Shown here: one piece after another, positions 28,001-37,390 of the stretch | Layout: every line of letters starts with the position of its first letter | Position numbering within the stretch: position 1 is the stretch's first letter | NCBI RefSeq assembly: GCF_003416895.1 | Contig: NZ_QVIO01000001.1 | Location: forward strand, 1,612,001-1,676,000 | Length of the DNA: 64,000 bases | DNA from: Duganella sp. BJB476 | Lineage (GTDB): Bacteria > Pseudomonadota > Gammaproteobacteria > Burkholderiales > Burkholderiaceae_D | Direction: 5' to 3' | The notes under the pieces: generated by a model | The model's input: only the letters and a program-made list of their open reading frames with translations | Database searches by the model: none | What the model was told of the DNA's origin: nothing | Translations under genes and position numbers: made by a program

Positions 28001-28990
28001 TTATCTTTGAAACTTGTTCACTGCCCGATTGTGGTCGGTCAAATTATCGGAAAACTGGCTGGTGCCGTTGCCCTTGGAAACGAAATACAGCGCCTGCGTC
28101 TTGGCCGGCGCCAACGCCGCCGCCAGCGATTGCACGCCCGGCAAGGCGATCGGGGTCGGCGGCAAACCGGCGCGGGTATAGGTATTGTACGGGGTGTCCG
28201 TCTCCAGATCCGATTTGTGGATCTTGCCATCGTACTTGTTGCCCATGCCGTAGATCACGGTCGGGTCGGTTTGCAGCAGCATGCCCAGCTTCAGGCGGTT
28301 GACGAACACGCCGGCGATCATGCCGCGCTCGGACTTTTGCCCGGTTTCCTTTTCGACGATGGAGGCCATGGTCAGCGCTTCGTACGGCGTCTTGTACGGC
28401 AGCGCCGGATCGCGCTTGTCCCAGGCGTCGTTCAGGCGGGTCAGCAGCATGGCGTGCGCCTGCTTGTAGATCTGCAAATCGCTGGCGCCCTTGGCGAACA
28501 GATAAGTATCCGGGAAGAACAGCCCTTCCGGCAGCTTGTACTCGGAGCCGATGGCGCGCATCACTTCCTTGTCCGACATGGCGACCGTATCGTGCTTCAT
28601 GCCCTTGTGGGCGGCGATGGCGGCCCGCATCTGGCGGAAGGTCCAGCCTTCGATGATGGTCAGCTGCTCCTGCGCGAACTCGCCGCGCACCAGCTGCTCG
28701 ATCAGGCGCAGCGGCGTGGTGCCGGGCTTGAGTTCGTAGGCACCGGCCTTCAGCTTGCCGCTCTTGTTGGTCACGCGCGCCAGCAGGTTGAACAGCAAGG
28801 GCTCGATGGGCACGCCCGCTTCGGCGATCTGCTGGCCGGCGGCGTGGGCGCCGCTGCCGGGCGCGATGGTGAATTCAATGGCTTCGATCTCGTCGCCGAT
28901 GATCGGGTGCTGGGACCAATACATAAAGTAGCCGCCGCCGACAATCGCCAGCATGATGCACAAAGTGATGATTTTTTTGATAAAAGCCAT
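28001..28990 (-). CDS. mltG: Endolytic peptidoglycan transglycosylase
   Basis: 329 residues. One N-terminal membrane anchor ([23 protein letters not shown]), a LysM-like segment, then the YceG/MltG catalytic domain with [24 protein letters not shown] (catalytic Glu), [10 protein letters not shown] and [19 protein letters not shown]. It cleaves nascent glycan strands and ends their elongation. Neither candidate ATG (28990 or 29002) has a strong ribosome site; the one giving the usual short cytosolic tail was chosen. Confidence 0.93.
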   Translation of the reverse strand: MAFIKKIITLCIMLAIVGGGYFMYWSQHPIIGDEIEAIEFTIAPGSGAHAAGQQIAEAGVPIEPLLFNLLARVTNKSGKLKAGAYELKPGTTPLRLIEQLVRGEFAQEQLTIIEGWTFRQMRAAIAAHKGMKHDTVAMSDKEVMRAIGSEYKLPEGLFFPDTYLFAKGASDLQIYKQAHAMLLTRLNDAWDKRDPALPYKTPYEALTMASIVEKETGQKSERGMIAGVFVNRLKLGMLLQTDPTVIYGMGNKYDGKIHKSDLETDTPYNTYTRAGLPPTPIALPGVQSLAAALAPAKTQALYFVSKGNGTSQFSDNLTDHNRAVNKFQR

Positions 28991-29145
28991 TGTTAAAGCC
29001 ATAGGGTTGGAACAAGTCGCACAGCTTGCCACTTCTTGGCACAGTCCGCCAGTACGCGTTTTGCGCGGTATCCGACGCGATCCGTCCGACATCACTATAA
29101 TGAGCCCGTAATGATAATGCTTTAATCGTCAAATTATTGGAAATT

Positions 29146-30162
29146 ATGTCTTCTTGGAATGAACTTTTAGCTCAGCAAGCCCAGGCGCTGACCACCACCC
29201 AGCTCGCCGTGGGCTTTGTCGCGCCGATCAGCGACCAGGGCCTGATCGCGCTGGACGGCGAGGAATCGGCCAGTTTCCTGCACAATCAGCTGACCAACGA
29301 CGTCGAGCACCTGGGCCTGGGCGAAGTCCGCCTGGCCGGCTACTGCTCGCCCAAGGGCCGGCTGCTGGCCTCGTTCCTGATGTGGCGTAACGCCAGCACC
29401 ATCTTCCTGCAACTGCCGCGCGAGATCCAGGCGCCGGTGCAGAAGCGCCTGGCGATGTTCGTGCTGCGCGCCAAGACCAAACTCAGCGATGCGAGCGAAC
29501 TGCCGGCCAACCAGGTTGTGCTGGGCTTGGGCGGCGGCATGGCCGAAACCGCGCTGCAAAACTGGTTCGACCCGCTGCCGGCGCAACCGTTCACCAAGGT
29601 CGACCATCCGCTGGGTACGCTGATCCGCGTGGCCGATGCGTTTGGCGCGCCGCGCTACCAGTGGCTGATGTCGGCCGAAGTCGCGCAGACGGTGGCGCCC
29701 GAGCTGGCCGCCAAGCTGTCGGTGGGCCGCACCGATGCCTGGCATTTGTCGGAAATCCACGCCGGCATTCCGCAAATTACCAAGGCTACGCAGGAACAGT
29801 TCGTTCCGCAGATGATTAATTTCGAGCTGCTGGGAGCAGTCAATTTCAAGAAGGGCTGCTATCCGGGCCAGGAAATCGTCGCCCGCAGCCAGTATCTGGG
29901 CAAGCTCAAGCGGCGCACCACGCTGGTCAGCATCGCCGACGCGGCCGCTGCGGCGGGTGTTGAAGTGTTCGCCACCGCCGATCCCGAGCAGCCATGCGGT
30001 ATGGTCGTCAACGCCGCCCCCAACGGCAAAGGCGGCATCGACGCGCTGGTCGAAATGAAGCTGGCCGCCATCGAAGCGGCCTCGGTCCGTCTCGGCTCGG
30101 CCGGCGGCGCACCGCTGGTCTTCCTCGACATGCCATACGTGCTGGACCCACTCGACCTCTAG
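29146..30162 (+). CDS. ygfZ: Folate-binding Fe-S cluster repair protein YgfZ
   Basis: 338 residues. GcvT-like fold with the family signature KKGCYPGQEIVARSQYLGK, whose cysteine is conserved for function; early LDGEESASFLHNQLTND is also typical. It supports maturation or repair of certain Fe-S enzymes using tetrahydrofolate. Divergent from mltG, a conserved arrangement in betaproteobacteria. The ATG at 29146 was preferred over an upstream in-frame TTG. Confidence 0.94.
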   Translation: MSSWNELLAQQAQALTTTQLAVGFVAPISDQGLIALDGEESASFLHNQLTNDVEHLGLGEVRLAGYCSPKGRLLASFLMWRNASTIFLQLPREIQAPVQKRLAMFVLRAKTKLSDASELPANQVVLGLGGGMAETALQNWFDPLPAQPFTKVDHPLGTLIRVADAFGAPRYQWLMSAEVAQTVAPELAAKLSVGRTDAWHLSEIHAGIPQITKATQEQFVPQMINFELLGAVNFKKGCYPGQEIVARSQYLGKLKRRTTLVSIADAAAAAGVEVFATADPEQPCGMVVNAAPNGKGGIDALVEMKLAAIEAASVRLGSAGGAPLVFLDMPYVLDPLDL

Positions 30163-30163
30163 C

Positions 30164-30451
30164 ATGGATCTCTACATTTACTATCAGGTCAAGGATGCCG
30201 ACGCGGCGTCCTTGCTGGCGGCGGTCGTCCCGATGCAGGCGGCGCTGGGCGCGCGGCATGGCGTCGCATACCAGCTCAAACGCCGTCCGGAAACCAAGGA
30301 TGGCAAACAGACGTGGATGGAAGTGTATGCCGCCACGCCGGCCGGCTTCGCGTCCGCGCTGGATGAAGCCGTCGAACTGGCCGGCTTGTCCGCCTGGACC
30401 GCCGGCCCGCGTCACACCGAATTGTTTATGGATTTAGTCACATGTGCCTGA
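30164..30451 (+). CDS. DUF4936 family protein
   Basis: 95 residues: MDLYIYYQVKDADAASLLAA, a central KRRPETKDGKQTWMEVYAAT and an acidic end. A small ferredoxin-like cytosolic protein found downstream of ygfZ in betaproteobacteria. It starts 1 bp after the ygfZ stop and overlaps the next gene by 10 bp, so it is co-translated. Function unknown. Confidence 0.82.
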   Translation: MDLYIYYQVKDADAASLLAAVVPMQAALGARHGVAYQLKRRPETKDGKQTWMEVYAATPAGFASALDEAVELAGLSAWTAGPRHTELFMDLVTCA

Positions 30452-31185
30452 TCGTTTTTGCCTGGCGGGTCATCCCTGCGGTACCGCTGGTGGCAGCCGC
30501 CAACCGTGATGAGTTCTACCAGCGCGCCACCGCGCCGGCGGCCCCGTGGCCGGAACATCCGCAGATTTTCGCCGGCCGCGACTTGCAGGCCGGCGGCAGC
30601 TGGATGGGCATCACCCAGCCGGCGGCGGGCAGCAAGGCTTCGCGCTTTGCCGCCATCACCAACATCCGCGCACCGTCCGAACACCGCGACAACGCGCCCT
30701 CGCGCGGCCACCTGGTGGCCGACTACCTGGCCGGCAACATGACGCCGCAGGAATACGTCGACGCCATCCGCGCCGACGCCGGCGCCTACAACGGCTTCAA
30801 CCTGGTGCTGAGCGACGGCGACACGCTGATCTGGTTCTCCAACCGCGGCGACGACGACCCGCGCAACGGCAAGCCCTTGGAACCAGGCGTGTACGGCCTG
30901 TCGAACGCGCTGCTGGACGCGCCGTGGCCCAAGGTGCTGAAGACCAAGGCCCAGTTCGCCAGCCTGCTGTGCCTGGGCGCGCCGGACGACGCCTACTTCG
31001 AAATGCTGGCCGACACCACGCCCGCGCCCGACCAGCGCCTGCCGGAAACCGGCGTGCCGCTGGACCTGGAACGCATGCTGTCGGCGGTGCGGATCGAAAG
31101 CCCGAGCTACGGCACCCGCACCTCCACCGTGGTCAAGCTCTACGCCGACGCACCTGCGACCTTGCAAGAGATGCTGATACACTAG
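30442..31185 (+). CDS. NRDE/TANGO2 family protein
   Basis: 247 residues. MCLIVFAWRVIPAVPLVAAANRDEFY carries Cys2, which becomes the N-terminal nucleophile-like residue, and the eponymous NRDE motif; GSWMGIT and FNLVLSDGDTLIWFSNR follow. Related to eukaryotic TANGO2. Probably the third gene of the ygfZ operon. A heme-trafficking role proposed for TANGO2 proteins cannot be tested here. Confidence 0.9.
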   Translation: MCLIVFAWRVIPAVPLVAAANRDEFYQRATAPAAPWPEHPQIFAGRDLQAGGSWMGITQPAAGSKASRFAAITNIRAPSEHRDNAPSRGHLVADYLAGNMTPQEYVDAIRADAGAYNGFNLVLSDGDTLIWFSNRGDDDPRNGKPLEPGVYGLSNALLDAPWPKVLKTKAQFASLLCLGAPDDAYFEMLADTTPAPDQRLPETGVPLDLERMLSAVRIESPSYGTRTSTVVKLYADAPATLQEMLIH

Positions 31186-31249
31186 CAAGCAGACCTGTTT
31201 GCGCAAGGCCAGCCCGGCCCGCCGCAGGCTTATCACTTGCCGAACGCCT

Positions 31250-32059
31250 ATGCGTGTACCGCCGTTGTTGTCTGCGCTGTTGCCTGTTACTTTCCTGGCC
31301 CTGCTGGCCGGGCAAGCCGCTGCTGCCTGCGCGCCGCTGCGTTTCGGCTACACCGACCAGGCCGTGCCACCCTACTATCTGGGCGTCGGCCCGGACGAAA
31401 ACAAGCCAGCCGCCGGTGCGCTGGCTGAACTGACCCGCGAAGCGGCCGCCAGCGCCGGCTGCACCACCGTGATGCTGCGCATGCCGCCGCCGCGCCTGCG
31501 CCTCAGCATGGAAAGCGGCAAGATCGACGCCACCTCGCTGTTCTCTCCCGATGTGGTCGGCCCCTCGCCGAATATCGTCTACCCGCTTAACAAGCACGGC
31601 AAACCTGATCCCACCCGCGGCATGGCCTTGTACAGCGTGGTGTTTGTGCGCACCAGCGATCACCTGGCCAAGAACGGCGACCCGGCGGTCGTCATGCGCG
31701 GCCGTATCATCGGCCTGTCGCATGGCGCGCCGCACATCAAGGTGCTGCGCGAACGCGGCGTCGAGGTCGACCAGGGCGCCGCCAATCCCGACACCAATTT
31801 CGAAAAGCTGCGGCGCCACCGCATCGACGGTTTCGCCGTGTCCCTGGCGTCGCAGGACGATATGGACGCCACCGTGGCGGCGCGCTATGGCAACGAATTC
31901 ACCCGGCTCAACAAGCCCTTGTTCTCGACCACCGCCTGGCTGGCCCTCAACAAAACCTACTACGAACAAAACCGCCAGCAGGCCGAAGCCATCTGGCAAT
32001 GGTATGGCACGCATGGCCCTGCCCGCCTGAGCGCCCTGCTCAAAAAGTACGACAACTAG
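31250..32059 (+). CDS. Periplasmic solute-binding protein (SBP family 3-like)
   Basis: 269 residues. The signal peptide is LLSALLPVTFLALLAGQAAAAC; the lobe order is that of amino-acid-type binding proteins (PLRFGYTDQAVPPYYLG ... GALAELTREAAASAG ... YSVVFVRTSDHL ... ERGVEVDQGAANPDTNFEKL). No permease or ATPase gene is adjacent, so it may be a sensor or orphan receptor rather than part of an ABC importer. The start is the ATG just before the signal peptide, 17 codons into the open frame. Confidence 0.82.
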   Translation: MRVPPLLSALLPVTFLALLAGQAAAACAPLRFGYTDQAVPPYYLGVGPDENKPAAGALAELTREAAASAGCTTVMLRMPPPRLRLSMESGKIDATSLFSPDVVGPSPNIVYPLNKHGKPDPTRGMALYSVVFVRTSDHLAKNGDPAVVMRGRIIGLSHGAPHIKVLRERGVEVDQGAANPDTNFEKLRRHRIDGFAVSLASQDDMDATVAARYGNEFTRLNKPLFSTTAWLALNKTYYEQNRQQAEAIWQWYGTHGPARLSALLKKYDN

Positions 32060-32106
32060 CCGCCTCCGGCTGTGTTGCGTTTATGGCCGGCCCCGCCGTA
32101 AATTGT

Positions 32107-32135
32107 TTGCACCTTGCTATCTTGTTGCGTAAAGT
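32107..32135 (+). promoter_or_regulatory. Candidate sigma-70 promoter for the second TonB receptor
   Basis: TTGCAC and TAAAGT are separated by 17 bp, ending 64 bp upstream of the receptor ATG. A match to -35/-10 boxes by eye only. Confidence 0.3.
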
Positions 32136-32199
32136 GCTCTGTTAGAAACAAAACGCTAGCAACACGCAATCCTGTTTTCTGTCATTCAGGAGGGTTAGC

Positions 32200-35106
32200 A
32201 TGAGCCTGTCGATCTCGCGCCGCAGCACATGGCACACTTTGGGGGCGTGTGGCATGGCGCTCGGCAGCCAGGCCGGCTGGGCGCAGGACGGCGCGCCAGC
32301 CATCCCGTCCGTGCAGATCACCGGCACCCGGCTGGCCTTGCCCGGCGCGGAATCGCCATCGCCGCTGCAAATCCTCAGCGCGGCCGACATTGCCGCCTCC
32401 GGCGCCACCAATCTACAAGAGCTGCTGCAAAAGAACCCGACGCTGGGCGCACCCGCCTTCAGCCGCGCCAACTCCAACTTCCTGCCGACCGGCGGCGGCA
32501 TCGCCACCGTCAACCTGCGCAACCTGGGCGAGGCCCGCACGCTGGTGCTGGTCAACGGCCGCCGCTTCGTGGCGGGCGTGTCCGGCAGCAGCGCGGTGGA
32601 CCTCAACGCCATCCCCACCGACTTCATCGAGCGCGTCGAGCTGATGACCGGCGGCGCCTCGGCCACCTACGGCTCGGATGCCGTGGCCGGCGTCATCAAC
32701 ATCATCCTCAAGCGCAACCTGAGCGGCCTGAGCTTCGACGCAGGCGGCGGCCGCAGCAGCCACGGTGACGACTTCAAGAAAAAGCTGGCGCTCAGCTACG
32801 GCTTGAACAGCGCCGACGGCCGCAGCAGCCTCATGGCCAACCTGGCCTACAGCCGCCAAGGCGCGGTGTACTCGCGCGACCGCGACATCTCGGCCGATGA
32901 CCAGATTTCCAAAATACTCAGCAGCGGACAGGCGTCCGATGCGTTTGTGGCGGTGCGTAACTATTCGTCGGCCGCGCCGCAGGGCCGCTTCTTCTACAAC
33001 AAGGATGCCGCCGGCAAGGCCGGCAACTACACCTACGACCGCAACGGCAACGTGATCCCCTGGTCGACCAATGGCGACGCCAGCCTCGGCCTGGCAGCGA
33101 CCGGATTCAACCGCTCGGCCTACCGCACCATCGCCGTGCCGACCGAGCGCTACCTGCTGGCGCTGGACGGCGAACACGCTTTCACGCCGGCCGTCACCGG
33201 CTTCGTCGAAGCCAACTACAGCAGCACCAAGGTGCGCACCATCATCGAACCGCTGGCTTTGTCTTCGGCCGATTTCTACAAGAGCAGCAACGGCCAGGTG
33301 CCGGCCGAGACCATGGTCAACGGCATAGCGGTGCGCAATCCGCTGGTGCCGCAATACCTGTTCGACCGCATCACCGACACCACCGGCGATGGCCTGCGCG
33401 ACTACAGCTTCAGCCGCCGCCTGGCCGAAGTGGGCAACCGCCAGGCCGGCATCGACCGCGACACTTCGCGCCTGGCCACCGGCCTGAAAGGCACGCTGGA
33501 CGGCTGGCGCTACGACAGCTATCTGGTCTACGGCAAAACCCGCGAAAACCAGCGCGCCGACGGCCAAGTCGACCTCCAGAAATTCCGCAACGCGCTGCAA
33601 GCCATACCCGACGCCAGCGGCGCGGTGGTCTGCGCCGACGCGGCGGCGCGCACACAGGGTTGCGCGCCGCTCAACCTGTTCGGCTACAACACGATATCGC
33701 CAGCCGCGCTGGCCTATGTGACGGTACCCAGCACGCTGGCCGTGGAGATCACGCAGAAGCTGGCCGGCGCCTCGGTCAGCGGCGAACCCTTTGCGCTACC
33801 GGCCGGTAAAGTCGGACTGGCGGCGGGCTTCGAATGGCGCAAGGAAAGCTCGTCCAGCGTGCCGGACGCGCTGACCCAGGGAGGCCTCAACTCCGGCGCA
33901 GCCATCCCCGCCACTGCGGGCAGCTTCTCGGTGCGCGAGTTCTTTGCCGAGGCCCGGCTGCCGCTGCTCAAGGACTATGCATACGCGAAGGACGTGAGCT
34001 TCCTGGGAGCGTTCCGTTCCGGCCACTACTCCACCGTCGGCACCGCCAACAGCTGGAACGCCGGCTTTGAATGGCGGCCGGCCGACATGGTGAAGCTGCG
34101 CGCCACCCGGGCGCTGTCAACCCGCGCGCCGAATATCAACGAGCTGTTCCTGCCGCCCAGCCAAGTCTTCCCGACCGGCATCGTCGATCCGTGCAGCGGC
34201 GTCACGGCCAGCTCACAGGGCGCGCGCGACAGCGCCTGCCGCGCCGACGCCGGGGTGATGGCCAACATCGCCGCCAACGGCAAGTTCACGCTCAGCCAGA
34301 CCGATATCCAGGCGCTGAGCGGCTTCAACCGGGGCAACCCGGACCTGAAGGCGGAGCAAGGCAGGTCCAGCACTGTCGGCGTGGTGCTCACGCCCGGCAA
34401 GTTCACCTTCACGGTCGATTACTTCGACATCAAGATCGCCGACGCCATCATCGCCACGCCGCGCCAATACGCACTGGACCAGTGCTACAACGCCGGCAAC
34501 AGCAGCTTCTGCAAATTCATCACGCGCCGCGCCAGCAATGCCGGGGCATTCAGCGCCGGTGCGCTGACCTATGTGGACAGCGCCGTTTCCAACAGCGGCG
34601 GCACCGGCACTTCTGGCGTCGACCTCACCGGCGCCTGGGCCGGCCAGCTGGGACCGGGGCGGCTGGCGGTACGCCTGGCCTACACCTACTTGAAGGAGTT
34701 CTACGCCATCCCGCTGCGGGGCGCGCCCGCCGACCAGTCAGCCGGAGAAGTAGGCTTCCCCCGCAACAAGGCCATGCTCAACCTGGGCTACCAGTGGCAG
34801 CGCTGGACCGTCAGGTCAACTACCAGCTACATCGGCGCCTCGGCGCTGGACGACCAGTTGCTATCGCAGTTCAAGCTCGCGGCAGGCAGCGTCAAGGTTG
34901 GCGCCAAGACGGTCAACGACTTCCAGTTCAGTTACGCGCTAAAGAAGACCATCTCGCTCTACCTCGGCATCGACAACGCTTTCAACACCAAGCCCGCGCC
35001 GGTGATCAGCGGCCTGACCGGCGACACCATCGGCACCGAGACCAACGCCAGCGTCTACGATCCGATCGGCCGCCGCTACTACCTCGGCGTGCGCGGCAAT
35101 CTTTAA
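32200..35106 (+). CDS. TonB-dependent outer-membrane receptor
   Basis: 968 residues. A signal peptide ends near AGWAQDG. The TonB-box-like VQITGTRLALPGAESPSPLQ opens a plug with DIAASGATNLQELLQKNPTLG, TLVLVNGRRFVAG and SATYGSDAVAGVINIILKRNLSG. The barrel ends RRYYLGVRGNL. This plug type is common in Xanthomonadales, sphingomonads and Oxalobacteraceae and covers diverse organic ligands, so the substrate is open. Ribosome site AGGAGG. It stands at the left border of the low-GC island and is followed by a hairpin. Confidence 0.9.
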   Translation: MSLSISRRSTWHTLGACGMALGSQAGWAQDGAPAIPSVQITGTRLALPGAESPSPLQILSAADIAASGATNLQELLQKNPTLGAPAFSRANSNFLPTGGGIATVNLRNLGEARTLVLVNGRRFVAGVSGSSAVDLNAIPTDFIERVELMTGGASATYGSDAVAGVINIILKRNLSGLSFDAGGGRSSHGDDFKKKLALSYGLNSADGRSSLMANLAYSRQGAVYSRDRDISADDQISKILSSGQASDAFVAVRNYSSAAPQGRFFYNKDAAGKAGNYTYDRNGNVIPWSTNGDASLGLAATGFNRSAYRTIAVPTERYLLALDGEHAFTPAVTGFVEANYSSTKVRTIIEPLALSSADFYKSSNGQVPAETMVNGIAVRNPLVPQYLFDRITDTTGDGLRDYSFSRRLAEVGNRQAGIDRDTSRLATGLKGTLDGWRYDSYLVYGKTRENQRADGQVDLQKFRNALQAIPDASGAVVCADAAARTQGCAPLNLFGYNTISPAALAYVTVPSTLAVEITQKLAGASVSGEPFALPAGKVGLAAGFEWRKESSSSVPDALTQGGLNSGAAIPATAGSFSVREFFAEARLPLLKDYAYAKDVSFLGAFRSGHYSTVGTANSWNAGFEWRPADMVKLRATRALSTRAPNINELFLPPSQVFPTGIVDPCSGVTASSQGARDSACRADAGVMANIAANGKFTLSQTDIQALSGFNRGNPDLKAEQGRSSTVGVVLTPGKFTFTVDYFDIKIADAIIATPRQYALDQCYNAGNSSFCKFITRRASNAGAFSAGALTYVDSAVSNSGGTGTSGVDLTGAWAGQLGPGRLAVRLAYTYLKEFYAIPLRGAPADQSAGEVGFPRNKAMLNLGYQWQRWTVRSTTSYIGASALDDQLLSQFKLAAGSVKVGAKTVNDFQFSYALKKTISLYLGIDNAFNTKPAPVISGLTGDTIGTETNASVYDPIGRRYYLGVRGNL

Positions 35107-35165
35107 ATTGCAAGGAATGCTCATCTTTACTAGCTCAGACCTGAGCTGGCACAACGCGTCAGATG

Positions 35166-35184
35166 ACAGGCGGCTTCCGCCTGT
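35166..35184 (+). terminator. Hairpin after the second TonB receptor
   Basis: ACAGGCGG-CTT-CCGCCTGT forms an 8-bp stem with a 3-nt loop, 60 bp after the stop. The T-rich stretch (TTTTATTT) comes 16 bp later rather than directly, so termination is likely but not certain. Confidence 0.5.
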
Positions 35185-35201
35185 GGATTCAGTCTTACAT
35201 T

Positions 35202-35369
35202 TTATTTCCAATGGATTTCCCATCCAGACTCGGCAATGAACTGAGACACAGCATCCAAAGTCTCGACCCACGAGTCAAAAGCTCCGTGTCGGTTTGGGCC
35301 ATCACTACCGTCCCACCATTCATGGATAAGATAGCTGGCCGCGTGAAGGCGCGCGGTGGTCAATTCCAT
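35202..35369 (-). CDS. Possible short gene or 3' gene remnant at the island border
   Basis: 55 codons, MELTTARLHAASYLIHEWWD to ESGWEIHWK. The amino-acid pattern looks protein-like (Trp-rich, amphipathic) and an in-frame TAG precedes the ATG. GTCCGCTTAGTGG just upstream resembles half of the island element. It may be the tail of a larger lost gene; no family recognised. Confidence 0.35.
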   Translation of the reverse strand: MELTTARLHAASYLIHEWWDGSDGPNRHGAFDSWVETLDAVSQFIAESGWEIHWK

Positions 35370-35393
35370 CCACTAAGCGGACGCCGAGATACC

Positions 35394-35717
35394 CTAAAGT
35401 AGAGAATAGATCGTCGATGCAATGAGACAGAGGAGAGCCACCGCGGTCATCGCCCCTAGAACCTTGGTTTCCGTGCTTCTCTCCTCGCCCTTTCTTTGCC
35501 TATTATTTGACAGCGCCGCGCTTGCATCGCTGCCGAGCATGGACGCAATTCGTGCGTTCGATTCCGAAATAATACCGGCCGTGCTGAGCAGGAGAAACAG
35601 CATGGACCAGTCGAAGCCGTGCGTCGCTAGCATCCAGGCCGAAATTAACAACCCGATGAAGCAAAGAATCTTGAATGAGATGGCGATAACTCTTAATTTC
35701 TTGGATGGATTATTCAT
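35394..35717 (-). CDS. Small three-helix membrane protein
   Basis: 107 residues from ATG (MNNPSKKLRVIAISF); an upstream TTG would add 6. Hydrophobic segments are at about 9-30, 35-52 and 85-105, with a charged cytosolic-type loop (NNRQRKGEERSTETK) between the last two. First intact minus-strand gene of the island. No recognised family. Confidence 0.6.
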   Translation of the reverse strand: MNNPSKKLRVIAISFKILCFIGLLISAWMLATHGFDWSMLFLLLSTAGIISESNARIASMLGSDASAALSNNRQRKGEERSTETKVLGAMTAVALLCLIASTIYSLL

Positions 35718-35988
35718 TTGAGATCGGACTTTCAATTATTTGGCAAGGTTTTCGAAATGTAAACTTATCGTGTCAGAGCATCAAACAAACACACATCTTC
35801 TCGTTCCGCAAAATAGCTCGCATTGTATGCGAACGGTTCGATCTTGCGCGCAATATAATCGATATAGTATGTTGCATCGACCGGTTGAATCCGCACCCTA
35901 CTGCGGACGGTCAGCGAGTGGTATGTTTGTGGCACTTTGGACCGAACTTTGTCAAAGTGCGCGCACTTAACTTTGTGAATATAAAGTA
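35718..35988. other. Gene-free or decayed stretch
   Basis: No gene I can support. The minus frame ending at 35765 reads like the tail of a protein over its last 37 codons (YIDYIARKIEPFAYNASYF...), but its upstream part overlaps the neighbour and has no credible start, so a remnant is likely. Confidence 0.3.
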
Positions 35989-36405
35989 TCAACCAAGATA
36001 CCAATCGTCCTCACGAAAAATCGGGTCAAATATGAGCGTATCCCCACCGTGTCCATCCCAACCGTAAATCCTTGCGGCTTGCCCGAAGCATTGTTGAATC
36101 CATTTTCTATCCATTTCCAAGTTTGGAGGAAAATCGTAAAAACTGACTTCGAAGATATCCCTCCCACTGCTGCGGATATCGAACCAGTGCCGCATAAAAT
36201 ACAGTAAGTAATGATTAAGCATACCGGTATCTCGAGAGAGTGCGCCAGTTCGGAACATGAATGCGTTGCGCTGGCGGTCCTCGGCAAGTCGGAAATTATC
36301 GATGCTTATTCTGTCGACACGTTCGGCCACAGGGGTGTTTTTCGCTAAGGCCGATAATTCAGAAATTTCCCTAATAGTCGGATATCGGTTGATATGAAAC
36401 GTCAT
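35989..36405 (-). CDS. Hypothetical soluble protein (island gene)
   Basis: 138 residues, MTFHINRYPTIREISELSAL ... FREDDWYLG. Mixed alpha/beta, rich in aromatic and acidic residues toward the end (YGWDGHGGDTLIFDPIF). No signal or membrane segment. Size, acidity and setting among small genes are what one sees for immunity proteins of polymorphic toxins, but no immunity family can be named. Confidence 0.6.
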   Translation of the reverse strand: MTFHINRYPTIREISELSALAKNTPVAERVDRISIDNFRLAEDRQRNAFMFRTGALSRDTGMLNHYLLYFMRHWFDIRSSGRDIFEVSFYDFPPNLEMDRKWIQQCFGQAARIYGWDGHGGDTLIFDPIFREDDWYLG

Positions 36406-36473
36406 CTATGAGCAGTTCCTAAAGAAGATAGATAGATAATATCCAGGCAATAGCAAGGGATGTTAACGGCAGC

Positions 36474-36490
36474 GTCCGCCAATGGCCGAT
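36474..36490 (-). repeat. CGGCCA element copy
   Basis: Sense ATCGGCCATTGGCGGAC, starting about 19 bp after the stop of the 58-residue membrane protein gene. Confidence 0.6.
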
Positions 36491-36508
36491 TACCGACTAA
36501 AGCATGTG

Positions 36509-36685
36509 TTACTTTCGCTTCCAGGTCGGCAAAAAAAGAATAACAACCCCGAAAAATAGGCCGAAGAAAATGTTACGAGTCCAGTCGAATTCCCGATGCG
36601 ATGTAACTGAGTAAATGAGTCCACCGATTTGACTCCCCATGAATCCCCAAAGAAAGTGTGATATAGGTTGTTTTATAATTTTCAT
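36509..36685 (-). CDS. Very small membrane protein
   Basis: 58 residues: MKIIKQPISHFLWGFMGSQI ... LFLPTWKRK. Two hydrophobic segments (FLWGFMGSQIGGLIYSV and IFFGLFFGVVILFLP) and a basic tail. ATG start in an AT-rich context; followed by a CGGCCA element. No family recognised. Confidence 0.55.
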   Translation of the reverse strand: MKIIKQPISHFLWGFMGSQIGGLIYSVTSHREFDWTRNIFFGLFFGVVILFLPTWKRK

Positions 36686-36761
36686 ACTTTTAAAAATTCA
36701 AAGAAATTCGGCACTGAACGAATTATGGTAAAACTTCAAAGAGCCACACAAGCTTGAGTCC

Positions 36762-36778
36762 GTCCGTTATTGGCCGAA
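36762..36778 (-). repeat. CGGCCA element copy
   Basis: Sense TTCGGCCAATAACGGAC, 13 bp after the stop of the lipoprotein gene. Confidence 0.65.
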
Positions 36779-36790
36779 TTGTGACTGCCG

Positions 36791-37147
36791 CTAGAGTCCG
36801 ACGCCCCAGCGTAATACCCTAGCCTTTTCAACGCGCTGTGTTTTCGAAATATCAACGACTATGGCAATGTCATATTCAGTCCAAAGGAATCGTCCTACTT
36901 TGTGCTCAAGCGCTAAGTGAGCATTGTCCATATCAGGGCCAGAGACAAAACAATGCAGGTCCAAACCGCGAGCGAAAAAGAATTGTTTGGCTTCTTCGAG
37001 ACTTGCGCCGGACGGTAGATTCGTTTTGATTTCACCTTCCCAGTATGCCTGTCTTTCATCAACTCGAACCGTTGTACACCCACTGAAGCACAGCAGCATA
37101 AAGCTGGCACAACCTGCATAAAACAAGCGAATCGCTATTTTTTTCAA
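36791..37147 (-). CDS. Small lipoprotein (island gene)
   Basis: 118 residues. Signal MKKIAIRLFYAGCASFMLLC followed by lipobox FSGC, so lipidation at about Cys24. The mature part is small, mixed alpha/beta (LEEAKQFFFARGLDLHCFVS ... WTEYDIAIVVDISKTQRVEKARV). No recognised family. Confidence 0.7.
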   Translation of the reverse strand: MKKIAIRLFYAGCASFMLLCFSGCTTVRVDERQAYWEGEIKTNLPSGASLEEAKQFFFARGLDLHCFVSGPDMDNAHLALEHKVGRFLWTEYDIAIVVDISKTQRVEKARVLRWGVGL

Positions 37148-37390
37148 GGTAGTCTTCTTTCGTGCCGAGCGTCAAACGCACAACAAATTTAGTGGGGGCG
37201 CAACCGTCCGGCTTTGGCCGGTCCCGGCCCAAGTCAACAGGATACCAGCTTGCCGAAATGAAAATATCACACATTCCCACAATACGATGATGGTAGCGCC
37301 GCGAACACGCATAGTAGGACTCCGGCCAAAGGAGGTCTAACATCGATAGCGAAAGTGTCCGTCATGCTAAGGGAAGGCCACAGGCTATCG
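37148..37390. other. Gap without a supported gene
   Basis: Contains one element copy (TGGCCG at 37215, sense CCGGCCAAAGCCGGAC). A minus frame starting MCDIFISASWYPVDL overlaps the lipoprotein gene and is not convincing; it may be a remnant. Confidence 0.3.

Noticed and set aside
36838..37121. Plus-strand short frames opposite the lipoprotein gene
   Set aside because: They are antisense to a gene with a clear lipobox; no ribosome sites.
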